From: CAZAGA01 sp041912175
GTDB taxonomy: Bacteria; Chloroflexota; Anaerolineae; Anaerolineales; UBA4823
Assembly: GCA_041912175.1 (NCBI GenBank)
Contig: JAYRNN010000128.1
Location: 1 to 21,232 of the forward strand
DNA length: 21,232 nucleotides
Direction of reading: 5' to 3'
Part shown: piece after piece, positions 1-7,181 of the stretch
Layout: every line of letters begins with the position of its first letter
Position numbering within the stretch: position 1 is the stretch's first letter
The notes under the pieces: generated by a model
Databases searched by the model: none
Told to the model about the DNA's origin: nothing
Seen by the model: only the letters and a program-made list of their open reading frames with translations
Made by a program: the position numbers and the translations under genes

Positions 1-1050
1 GTCGCGCGGTGATGCAAAGTTCAGCCCGTCCGTGATGGCCAGCAGCCGGGCCCCGACGCAGGCCAACCGCCGCACGGCTTCGGCCAGCGCAGCCTGCGCC
101 CCGATGTATGGGTCGGCTGCGCACAGGTCACCCCGTCCGGTCAGAGTCAGCGCAAATCCGCGTGTACTGTCCGGTAATCGCAGCACCGCAGCAGCGGCCA
201 TCCCTGGGCCGATCACCGTGCGATTGCCCACGGTCTGATCGAACTGCGAATGGATCGCGATGGGGTCCGGCATCCGCTGCAAAAGCGCGCACAGCGTATC
301 GACGATCGGTTCGTGCTGCCCTTGGCCCGCGGCGGGAACGGGCGCGCCCTTGGGGCTTGCATCAGCGACGGAAAAACGGCTCTGCGGGGCCCCGCCTGCG
401 ACCAGCGCGGCAGGCAGGTCGACGTGCAGACAGCCTGCATGCAGCACGCGCACCCGGCCGCTGTCCGTCAGCGTGCCGATCGCCGCTGCGCCCACGCCGC
501 GCTCGACAAAGTGCGCGATCGTTCGCGCCTGCGCATCCGGCGTGACCACGATCGCAAAGCGCTCTTGCGATTCGGATAGCAGAATCTCCAGGGCGGTCAT
601 CGGCGCCTCACGCAGCGGCACCGCATCCAGATCGACGTCGATGCCGACACCGCCCAGGCTGGCCATCTCAAACGCCGCGCAGGCGATGCCACAGGCCCCC
701 AGATCTTGCACCGCAACCGGCGGTAAATCTTTCTCGGCCAGCTTTTTTTCCAGATCCGCCGATTTCTGCAGGCTGTCAGCCAGTTTAACCTTGGCGTCAT
801 TCAGACTCGTCTCTAATTCGCCGACCTTCTTACGTAGATTACGGATGGTCAATTTTGCCCGCGTCAGTGAAGGCAGCGAGAAGAGTACGCTGATCAGGAC
901 GCCCAGCAAAACTGAAAGCAGTAGCGAGAGGGCCAACGGCGCATGGTATTTCCAAAGTAGGAATTGCACCGGCACAGTGGCTGCGTTTTGCACCGCAAAC
1001 ATCACTGCGATCAAAGCAAATATCAATGAAACGATGAGCAGAATTTGCAT
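1..1050 (-). CDS. LapA/DUF1049-type membrane protein joined in frame to an interior segment of PurL (partial, probable chimera)
   Basis: The open frame starts at ATG 1050, with GGAGG just upstream, and runs 350 codons off the left edge. Residues 1-60 hold two hydrophobic segments around a VQNAATVPVQF motif, and residues 65-108 form a charged coiled coil. This is the layout of LapA-domain (DUF1049) inner-membrane proteins, which usually end at about 100-130 residues. From about residue 112 the frame instead reads as PurL (FGAM synthase, purine synthesis). It shows VQDLGACGIACAAFEMAS, then VPLREAPMTALEILLSESQERF, DQTVGNRTVIGPG, DPYIGAQAALAEAVRRLACVGA and ITDGLNF. The PurL N-terminal half is missing, including its catalytic and first ATP-binding parts. 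GC content rises sharply past the junction: by hand count, 42 of 60 bases in 1-60, 27 of 60 in 781-840 and 31 of 60 in 961-1020. I read both domains with confidence but doubt that they form one natural protein. Confidence 0.7.
   Translation of the reverse strand, partial: MQILLIVSLIFALIAVMFAVQNAATVPVQFLLWKYHAPLALSLLLSVLLGVLISVLFSLPSLTRAKLTIRNLRKKVGELETSLNDAKVKLADSLQKSADLEKKLAEKDLPPVAVQDLGACGIACAAFEMASLGGVGIDVDLDAVPLREAPMTALEILLSESQERFAIVVTPDAQARTIAHFVERGVGAAAIGTLTDSGRVRVLHAGCLHVDLPAALVAGGAPQSRFSVADASPKGAPVPAAGQGQHEPIVDTLCALLQRMPDPIAIHSQFDQTVGNRTVIGPGMAAAAVLRLPDSTRGFALTLTGRGDLCAADPYIGAQAALAEAVRRLACVGARLLAITDGLNFASPRD
708..726 (-). other. LapA-to-PurL junction
   Basis: The coiled-coil residues KLAEKDLP (codons about 103-110) run directly into PVAVQDLGACG, where the PurL similarity begins. 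There is no stop, frameshift or linker. The switch in family, codon use and GC all fall within these few codons. That pattern fits a chimeric join in assembly or an illegitimate recombination point better than a functional linker. Confidence 0.6.
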
Positions 1051-1221
1051 GGCTAACCTCCTTGGGCGTGACCCATGGATAGATGGTTCATTCCTGTAAT
1101 TTTACTTGAAGAAACCGGTTTCGACTTAATCATTAACCGAAATCCCAGGCCAAAAAAGTAAAAAAACCTCATCATAAGAGACAAGGAGCTTATGTTTATC
1201 GCTTTCTTATATACAGAATGT

Positions 1222-1250
1222 TTTACTCGTGGTATAAACAATGCGATAAT
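1222..1250 (+). promoter_or_regulatory. Likely sigma70-type promoter of the YCII-family gene
   Basis: TTTACT (1222-1227) and GATAAT (1245-1250) are separated by 17 bases and lie about 35 bases before the ATG at 1285. The rest of the divergent spacer (1051-1284) is AT-rich and holds a perfect palindrome, GAAACCGGTTTC, at 1111-1122. No confident minus-strand promoter was picked out. Confidence 0.45.
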
Positions 1251-1284
1251 TTAGATCAATATACTATTGATATGGAGATTTAGC

Positions 1285-1599
1285 ATGACAAAATTTCTTT
1301 TACTTTACAGCGGTGGGAAAATGCCTGAGTCTGAAGCGGAATATACATCCGTCATTAAAGCCTGGACCGACTGGTATACGGGGCTAGGAAGCGCGGTCGT
1401 TGATCCCGGCGACCCATTTACCCCGATCGCCAAGACCATCGCAAATAATGGGATGGTCAATGAAGGCCCTGCAAAGGCCAGCGGTTATACGATCATTCAA
1501 GCAGACTCCTCGGACGAGGCCGTTAAAATGGCGAAGGGGTGCCCAGTTTTACAAGGCGGGGGAGATATTTCTGTCTTTGAAGCCTTCAAAATTATGTAA
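1285..1599 (+). CDS. YCII (YciI/DGPF)-family protein
   Basis: A 104-residue protein of the YCII-related family: small alpha/beta dimeric proteins, often of unknown role, some of them enzymes. It starts MTKFLLLYSGG and has the family pattern of an N-terminal strand, a central W-x-x-WYTGLG segment, the GxxVNEGPAKASGYTII strand region, and a C-terminal acidic helix followed by CPVLQGGGDISVFEAFKI. The start at ATG 1285 is preferred because GGAGA (1274-1278) sits 6 bases upstream. An in-frame TTG at 1267 would place the ribosome site inside the gene. It has its own promoter and is probably monocistronic, with a hairpin terminator downstream. The closest usual annotation is 'YciI family protein', and the function is unknown. 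Confidence 0.85.
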   Translation: MTKFLLLYSGGKMPESEAEYTSVIKAWTDWYTGLGSAVVDPGDPFTPIAKTIANNGMVNEGPAKASGYTIIQADSSDEAVKMAKGCPVLQGGGDISVFEAFKIM

Positions 1600-1655
1600 A
1601 CCAACCTCAATACGGGTTCTACTTGTTGCCAAGCATTTGCAGTTTCGTTAACAAA

Positions 1656-1687
1656 GGACCGCTTGTCCGTATTCAAGCGGTTCTTTT
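1656..1687 (+). terminator. Rho-independent terminator after the YCII-family gene
   Basis: A stem of about 10 base pairs is built on ACCGCTTG (1658-1665) and CAAGCGGT (1674-1681), extended by a G-T and a G-C pair. It has an 8-base loop and is followed by CTTTTG. The T tract runs straight into the -10 box of the next gene. Confidence 0.7.
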
Positions 1688-1688
1688 G

Positions 1689-1694
1689 TATAAT
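1689..1694 (+). promoter_or_regulatory. -10 box TATAAT of a probable leaderless transcript
   Basis: A perfect TATAAT ends 8 bases before the TTG start of the transporter at 1703. Transcription would therefore begin at or within a base or two of the start codon. No good -35 is visible at 16-18 bases upstream, and no spaced Shine-Dalgarno precedes the TTG. Confidence 0.45.
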
Positions 1695-1702
1695 ACAGGT
1701 TA

Positions 1703-2593
1703 TTGAAACGCCGCCGAATCATTGCCATTATTGAAGCGACCCTGGCGGTCCTGGTCTGGGGAGCATCCTTCGTCGCCACTAAAGTTGCTCTGCAAGAAGT
1801 AACGCCGGCTGCAGTTGTCTGGTTGCGCTTTGGAATAGGTTTGACAATCTTAGGCGCGGCCGTTATTGTTCGCCGCCAGCTCGCCTGGCCCGCGCCTCGG
1901 GACCTTGGTTACCTGGCCCTGGTGGGCTTTATTGGCATCACCTTCCATCAATGGCTGCAGTCCACCGGCTTGGAAACCGCCCAAGCCACCACCACCGCCT
2001 GGATCGTCGCCACCACGCCGATCTTCATGGCTTTACTCGGCTGGCTGGCGCTTAAGGAGAGACTCACCGGCCGGCAAGTTTTTGGCATCGGGCTGGCCGC
2101 TTTTGGGGTTTTGCTCGTGGTCACACGCGGCAAGCTGGCCTCCATCGCGGATGGGAGGATCGGGACTAATGGAGATTTGCTCATACTGATCAGCGCTCCA
2201 AACTGGGCTCTTTTCTCGGCCCTTTCCCGGCGCGGTCTGATGACTTACAAATCCACCTTGATGCTCTTTTATGTGATGGGTTTTGGCTGGCTGTTTTGTT
2301 CGCTCTGGTTCTTCAGCGGTTCCGGCCTGGCGCAGCTTTCCCAACTCAGCCGCGCTGGCTGGTTGGCTATCGCCTTTCTGGGCGTTTTTTGTTCTGGTCT
2401 GGCTTATATCTTCTGGTACGATGCTTTACAGAATATGCCCGTTGCACAGGCGGGCGCTTTCGTGTATGTCGAACCATTTGTAACGGTGATTGTAGCTGCG
2501 ATTATTTTAGGGGAACCTATGCTGTGGACCTCGCTCCTGGGCGGCAGTTTAATCCTGGTAGGGGTCATCCTGGTGCAATCGATCAAGAAATAG
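1703..2593 (+). CDS. EamA/DMT-superfamily transporter (first copy)
   Basis: A 296-residue integral membrane protein of the drug/metabolite transporter superfamily (EamA/RhaT type). It has about ten hydrophobic helices arranged as two EamA repeats. The first repeat begins with ATLAVLVWGASFVATKVAL and the second with GDLLILISAPNWALFSALSRR. The typical end-of-repeat patterns are also present: LLGWLALKERLTGRQVFGIGL in the first, and YVEPFVTVIVAAIILGEPM in the second. Such proteins export or exchange small metabolites, and the substrate cannot be read from sequence. It starts at TTG 1703 (MKRRRIIAIIEA). No other start in the frame precedes helix 1, and the TATAAT just upstream suggests leaderless translation. 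A second family member lies at 7182. Confidence 0.9.
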   Translation: MKRRRIIAIIEATLAVLVWGASFVATKVALQEVTPAAVVWLRFGIGLTILGAAVIVRRQLAWPAPRDLGYLALVGFIGITFHQWLQSTGLETAQATTTAWIVATTPIFMALLGWLALKERLTGRQVFGIGLAAFGVLLVVTRGKLASIADGRIGTNGDLLILISAPNWALFSALSRRGLMTYKSTLMLFYVMGFGWLFCSLWFFSGSGLAQLSQLSRAGWLAIAFLGVFCSGLAYIFWYDALQNMPVAQAGAFVYVEPFVTVIVAAIILGEPMLWTSLLGGSLILVGVILVQSIKK

Positions 2594-2945
2594 AAAAGCT
2601 TGTTGGGCGGGACTTTACGCATTTTCGGCCAATCGCGGCTTAGTTTTACGCAAGATTAATATCCCATGAGTTACTTTTAGATATAATTAAAGAGAGGGAA
2701 CTGGCTAGATTGAATTTAATTGTAGATAACAAAATTTGGTATTGCTTGAGTAGATAACCGATTTCTAGTGACAGGTCTTTACCCCAGAGAGGAGTGTGAA
2801 AATCAACTTAAAAGGTAATGTGGTTTTGATATTGGCGCTGGGTGTATAAGAGAGACCGGCGTCTATATGGCGTTTCTATATAGCTCATTGTTCAATCTGC
2901 AAATCAGCTCACAATAAACTCTAAATTACAAAAGGTGATGACACA
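2594..2945. other. AT-rich 352-base intergenic region before the double nucleotidase
   Basis: No convincing gene or RNA is visible here. The stretch holds four TAGAT motifs (2678, 2706, 2723, 2751), two of them within a 9-base direct repeat GTAGATAAC (2722-2730 and 2750-2758). A second imperfect repeat, GGCGT-CTATAT, lies at 2859-2868 and 2869-2881. A TATAAT at 2682-2687 has no clear -35. A 17-codon frame at 2796-2849 (GTG to TAA, MKINLKGNVVLILALGV) looks like the start of a signal peptide, but its GGAG is only one base from the GTG. The long leader and repeats suggest regulation of the downstream gene. No known riboswitch was recognised. Confidence 0.3.
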
Positions 2946-5900
2946 ATGACTAGTAAAATCCGCAAGCTTATCTTTCTGATCATGGTTTTGGTGATCGCCA
3001 TTCCTGCATCAGCCTTCGCCAGCCCTCAGGCTGCTCCACCCGCTCCGGTCAGCTTTACGATTCTACACACCAATGACTTCCATGGCCAATTGGAGGCCTC
3101 GGGCAGCAACCCTGGCATGGCACGCGTGGCGAATACCGTGAACAGTGTACGCTCCTCAGTCGGCGACGGTAACGTGCTCCTGGTGGACGCGGGCGATCAG
3201 ATGCAGGGCAGCCTGCTTTCGAACCTATGGTTTGGCGTACCGGTCATCGATACGTTCAACACGATGGGTTATGTCGCTGCCACCCTCGGCAACCATGAGT
3301 TCGATTGGGGGCAGGATGTGCTCAGAGCCCGCACTGGTGAGGCGCAGTATCCGTACGTGGCCTCCAATCTGGTAGTCAACGATACCGGAGATTGCGCCAC
3401 GGCTGGCTGGACCTCTCCCGACTTCGTCACTCCTTACACCATCCAAACCGTTGGCACGCCCAACGCGGTCAAAGTTGGTTTCATCGGCGTGACCAGCCAG
3501 GAGACGCCTACGATCACGATCGCCTCGGCCACTGCCGGGTTGTGCTTCAAAGACCCCGCCAACTCAATCCTCCACTATTATGACGAGCTAAAAGCCCAGG
3601 TGGATGTGATGGTGGTGCTGTCGCACATCGGCTTCAATGACGGCGGTTACGGCTATGGCCTCTCTGTTTACGGCGATAAAACCCTGGCCACCAAGTTAAA
3701 TGCAGCCGGCAAACCGGTCAACCTGATCATCGGTGGGCATAGTCATACCAATATGACAGATGCCACAGTGGTCGGTACGACCACCATCGGCCAGGCTTAT
3801 TACAACGGTCGCAAAGTTGGACGCGCGGATATCACGGTTAATACCGATGGATCGGTCGCTGTGGTATGGAATGACCTGGCGATCGGCACCAGCGACCCCC
3901 AGGATCCGGCTGTACAGGATCTGATCATGACCTATGTCAATGATCCAGATTATCAGGCGTTGATCAACCAGCCGATCGGCTACTCGCAAGTTGACCTGCT
4001 GCGCAACTACAACGGCGACGCCATGATGGGTAACTTCATCGATGATGCCATCTACAATCAGCTTAACGCTGATGCCGAGCCGTTGAACGACGTGGACATG
4101 TTCTTCAATAATGCCGGCGGTATTCGTATCGACTGGTGCGACAAGGAGGACCCGGCCAACCCCGGTACCTACATCTGGAGCAGCGCCGCCGCGGACTGCC
4201 AGGCAGAAGGTCTATGGACGCATGACCCGATGCTCTTGAATTACGGCCAGATGTTCCAGATCCTGCCGTTCGGCAATGCCACCATCGTTGGCGATATGAC
4301 CGGCGCTCAGATCCTGGAGTTACTGCACCAGAGCGCTACTCTCTTCAAAGGCGCACTGCAGCCCTCCGGGATTCGCTACAATTTCTTCCGATATTCGGAT
4401 ACACTACCCGGCCCACAGCCGTATGCCTGGGGCGCATTTGATTACTGCGTCGTGAATAAGGGTACTGGCGTCTGTGAGCCGCTGGAGCTGACCAAGACCT
4501 ATCGCGTCGGCACCAACGAATTCCTTGCTCCCGCCGGGCAAGATGGCTATGTTCCTTTCAAGTACATGACGAACATCAGCTACTGGGGCGATATGCTGAA
4601 CTCGGTCAATGCCTGGGTAACTGCAAATTACACTCTTGCTAATCCCTACAGAGGACCCAATGGCGACGGTTTGCTGGATAAGCGGATTGTGCGCGATGGC
4701 GCCGATGCTGGAGGCAGCATCGTCCCCATCACCATCCTGCACCACAACGACTCACACGGCAACCTGGTCAAAGGCGCCTATGTAGGTTATACCCAGTTGG
4801 CCGCTAAGATCGCTCAAGAGCGCGCCCACAACCCGAACCGCACGCTGTTGCTCAATGCAGGCGACAGCTTCCAGGGCGATTCCATGATGTATTTCTTCAA
4901 GAGCGCTGCGCTTGGCTACACTGCCGATGGAACGCCGTTGGATGCCTCGCTCCAAATCAACCCACTTATGGCCGCCTTTAACTACATGAACTATGACGGC
5001 ATGACCCTGGGTAACCATGAGTTCAATTTCGGCAAGGAGATTTTTACCAGTAACCTCTCGCAGGCCCAATTCCCGGTCATGCAAGCTAACCTGGAAGACG
5101 ATGGGCAGTACGGGATCGACCAGGTTCCTGTTAAAGACTATGTTGAGGAGGTCGTCGGTCCAGAGGGCATCAAGCTCGCCCTTTTGGGTATCGGTAACCA
5201 CCGTGTGCCCAACTACGAGCTGCCCAGCAACATCCCCGGCCTGACATTCACCAACCCGATTGATAAGGCACAGGAGCTCTCGACCCTGCTTGCTCCCAAT
5301 AACGATGTGGTGGTGGCGCTGACGCATATCGGCTTCACCGAGAACCCGGGCAGTGTAGAAGTGGATCAGAACGTGGACACCTTTATGGCGGCCAACGTTA
5401 CCGGCTTGGACGCCATTATTGGCGGCCACAGCCATACCGATCCAACCAAACAAACTGCCGCATCCGGCGCGTACAAGTACCTGCCGGCTATTGTCGGTGG
5501 GCCGAATAACACGCCGGTGGTCGTTAACCAGGCCTATCGCTATAATAATACACTGGGCGCGGTCATCCTTGGCGTGCGCTCAAATGGCGCTGGAGGCTGG
5601 GATGTGGTGAGCAATACCGGGCGTTACATCTCGATCGTCCTTGCCGATCCAGAAGACTCCTATCTGGTAAACATGGCCAAGCCGTATGTGGACTTGCTGA
5701 AAGTCTATAACGAAACTGTCATCGGCAAGACCACAGTGCCGATCGACGCGCTGCAAGCCTATACCCAGGAGACCAATGGCGCGAACCTGCAAGCCGACGC
5801 CTCGGTACATGAGCTGGAGAACAAGAACGGTATCCCGGTAGACTTTCACCTTTCTGGCGCAATGAGCAACCGCAAGGTCGCCGACGGCGCCACCGAGGCC

Positions 5901-7016
5901 AATCCGGTCACCCTTAAAGTCAGCGACATGTTCACCTTGATGCCTTACGAGAACTCGTTGGTGGTCATGAACATGAACGGGCCGCAGATTAAGGCAGTGC
6001 TGGAGCGTGGTTTCCGCAACTACTACTACTATAAGTATGTACCGGGTTACGGCGGCTACTCCTACTACACCACCTGTATGCTCGGCATCAACGCTGGCGG
6101 CCAGATCGTATACAATGATCTGTATCCGGAGGCTTACGATCCGGCGAAGAGCTACGTCGTCTCCTTGAAGTTTAACGGCCAAGAAGTTGATTTCACTGAC
6201 GCAGACACCTACTATCGTGTTTCGACGGTCAACTACCTGGCTGCCGGTTCGTGCAACTTCAACGATGGCGGCGTCAGTTTGTGGCCGCTCAACCAGATCG
6301 CCAATGATACCCAATTCTACGTGCGCGATGCGGTGATCCACTACATCACGGATATGGGAACCGTCTCGCCGCAGATCGAAGGGCGGTTGCAGTTTATCCG
6401 CGACGTCACGGCGCCGACGATTACGATCAACTCGCCGACCGCCACTGATTACACCCACCCAGAGTTTCTGACGATCGATTTCACCGTCGAAGACCTGCTT
6501 GGCGACGGGGATACCGGTGTGGCTGGCGTAGACTCGGTTGCGGCTACCCTGGATGGCGTCCCGGTAGTAGACGGACAAGTAGTTGACCTCTACACCCTGG
6601 CGCTTGGCGAGCATACACTGACAGTGAATGCAGTGGACAAGGCCACCAACGCATCCAGCGCATCGGTAACCTTCAAGGTTATCGCTACCCTCGATAGCTT
6701 GAAGGCGGCCACCACGCGCTTTTTCAAGGAAGGGAAAATAGCCAATATCGTCCTCTATAACAACCTGATGGGCAGGCTGAATACGGCTCAAATGAACCTG
6801 GATAGAGGTGCGGTCTATGTAGCTTACCGAAATCTGGAGTCGTACATCTCCTTGGTGAGCCAGCAGAGTGGTAGAAACATCACTCCTGAGGCGGCAGCAC
6901 TGCTAGTAATGGATGCCCAATACGTGATTGGTCACCTAGGCGGTGGTGGCGGCGCTGGGGCTGCAGGATTTGCTCCTGTCAATCAGATGTACTACTTGCC
7001 GAGTGTCAATCGCTAA
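2946..7016 (+). CDS. Secreted tandem 5'-nucleotidase / 2',3'-cyclic phosphodiesterase with Ig-like and FIMAH-like C-terminal domains
   Basis: A 1356-residue exported enzyme expected to strip phosphate from extracellular nucleotides. The signal peptide is residues 1-25 (cleavage near ASAFA-S). Head 1 is a calcineurin-like phosphoesterase with HTNDFHG (D44, H46), D81, GNHEFDWG (N116, H117), H227 and GGHSH (H265, H267). It is followed by a 5'-nucleotidase C domain with NNAGGIR (388-394). Head 2 repeats the set: HNDSHG (D602, H604), D640, GNHEF (N690, H691), H794 and GGHSH (H828, H830), then a second C domain. There the NxGGxR loop is altered to SGAMSNR (about 968). Residues of about 1152-1246 are Ig-like, and 1248-1325 resemble the FIMAH domain. 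A Gly-rich linker and a YYLPSVNR tail end the protein. Family members have one head of about 550-650 residues, so this is a duplication. AAGGTGA (2932-2938) precedes the ATG. Confidence 0.92.
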   Translation: MTSKIRKLIFLIMVLVIAIPASAFASPQAAPPAPVSFTILHTNDFHGQLEASGSNPGMARVANTVNSVRSSVGDGNVLLVDAGDQMQGSLLSNLWFGVPVIDTFNTMGYVAATLGNHEFDWGQDVLRARTGEAQYPYVASNLVVNDTGDCATAGWTSPDFVTPYTIQTVGTPNAVKVGFIGVTSQETPTITIASATAGLCFKDPANSILHYYDELKAQVDVMVVLSHIGFNDGGYGYGLSVYGDKTLATKLNAAGKPVNLIIGGHSHTNMTDATVVGTTTIGQAYYNGRKVGRADITVNTDGSVAVVWNDLAIGTSDPQDPAVQDLIMTYVNDPDYQALINQPIGYSQVDLLRNYNGDAMMGNFIDDAIYNQLNADAEPLNDVDMFFNNAGGIRIDWCDKEDPANPGTYIWSSAAADCQAEGLWTHDPMLLNYGQMFQILPFGNATIVGDMTGAQILELLHQSATLFKGALQPSGIRYNFFRYSDTLPGPQPYAWGAFDYCVVNKGTGVCEPLELTKTYRVGTNEFLAPAGQDGYVPFKYMTNISYWGDMLNSVNAWVTANYTLANPYRGPNGDGLLDKRIVRDGADAGGSIVPITILHHNDSHGNLVKGAYVGYTQLAAKIAQERAHNPNRTLLLNAGDSFQGDSMMYFFKSAALGYTADGTPLDASLQINPLMAAFNYMNYDGMTLGNHEFNFGKEIFTSNLSQAQFPVMQANLEDDGQYGIDQVPVKDYVEEVVGPEGIKLALLGIGNHRVPNYELPSNIPGLTFTNPIDKAQELSTLLAPNNDVVVALTHIGFTENPGSVEVDQNVDTFMAANVTGLDAIIGGHSHTDPTKQTAASGAYKYLPAIVGGPNNTPVVVNQAYRYNNTLGAVILGVRSNGAGGWDVVSNTGRYISIVLADPEDSYLVNMAKPYVDLLKVYNETVIGKTTVPIDALQAYTQETNGANLQADASVHELENKNGIPVDFHLSGAMSNRKVADGATEANPVTLKVSDMFTLMPYENSLVVMNMNGPQIKAVLERGFRNYYYYKYVPGYGGYSYYTTCMLGINAGGQIVYNDLYPEAYDPAKSYVVSLKFNGQEVDFTDADTYYRVSTVNYLAAGSCNFNDGGVSLWPLNQIANDTQFYVRDAVIHYITDMGTVSPQIEGRLQFIRDVTAPTITINSPTATDYTHPEFLTIDFTVEDLLGDGDTGVAGVDSVAATLDGVPVVDGQVVDLYTLALGEHTLTVNAVDKATNASSASVTFKVIATLDSLKAATTRFFKEGKIANIVLYNNLMGRLNTAQMNLDRGAVYVAYRNLESYISLVSQQSGRNITPEAAALLVMDAQYVIGHLGGGGGAGAAGFAPVNQMYYLPSVNR

Positions 7017-7083
7017 CATTGGCGCGCGAAGACCACAGGAACGGCTATCCGCCTTCCAGTAGTTGAATTTTGAACCAGTTGGG

Positions 7084-7123
7084 GCTGCCCCGGAAATTTC
7101 CCGGGGCAGCTCTGTCTCATTTT
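7084..7123 (+). terminator. Strong hairpin terminator after the double nucleotidase
   Basis: GCTGCCCCGG (7084-7093) and CCGGGGCAGC (7101-7110) pair perfectly over 10 bases with a 7-base loop. TCTGTCTCATTTT follows, so the T tract is interrupted. Confidence 0.75.
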
Positions 7124-7138
7124 AGGGGTGCTGCCGAT

Positions 7139-7147
7139 TGGTATAAT
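7139..7147 (+). promoter_or_regulatory. Extended -10 promoter (TGgTATAAT) of the second EamA transporter
   Basis: TG at 7139-7140, one base, then a perfect TATAAT (7142-7147) make an extended -10 element. It would start transcription near 7154, about 28 bases before the preferred TTG start. It stands directly behind the terminator of the upstream gene. Confidence 0.55.
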
Positions 7148-7181
7148 GGGTGTGATCCTGCTAAATATAAGAAGGCGTACA

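Noticed and set aside
260..1099. A 279-codon plus-strand frame across the left edge
   Set aside because: It is the reverse shadow of the LapA-PurL frame. The minus strand carries recognisable domain motifs and a good ribosome site, while the plus-strand product is Arg/Ser/Thr-rich with no family features.
1111..1122. Perfect 12-base palindrome GAAACCGGTTTC in the divergent spacer
   Set aside because: It could be an operator, but it is a single copy with no regulator gene nearby, and it is short enough to occur by chance.
2796..2849. A 17-codon frame MKINLKGNVVLILALGV as a possible leader peptide
   Set aside because: GGAG stands only one base before the GTG, no terminator/antiterminator pair follows, and frames of this length are expected by chance. 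It is kept only as a note in the intergenic entry.
5580..6791. A 403-codon minus-strand frame inside the nucleotidase gene
   Set aside because: It lies wholly within a gene with intact catalytic motifs. The product is a His/Val/Asp-rich composition artefact with no start signal. The same holds for the frame at 4752-5453.
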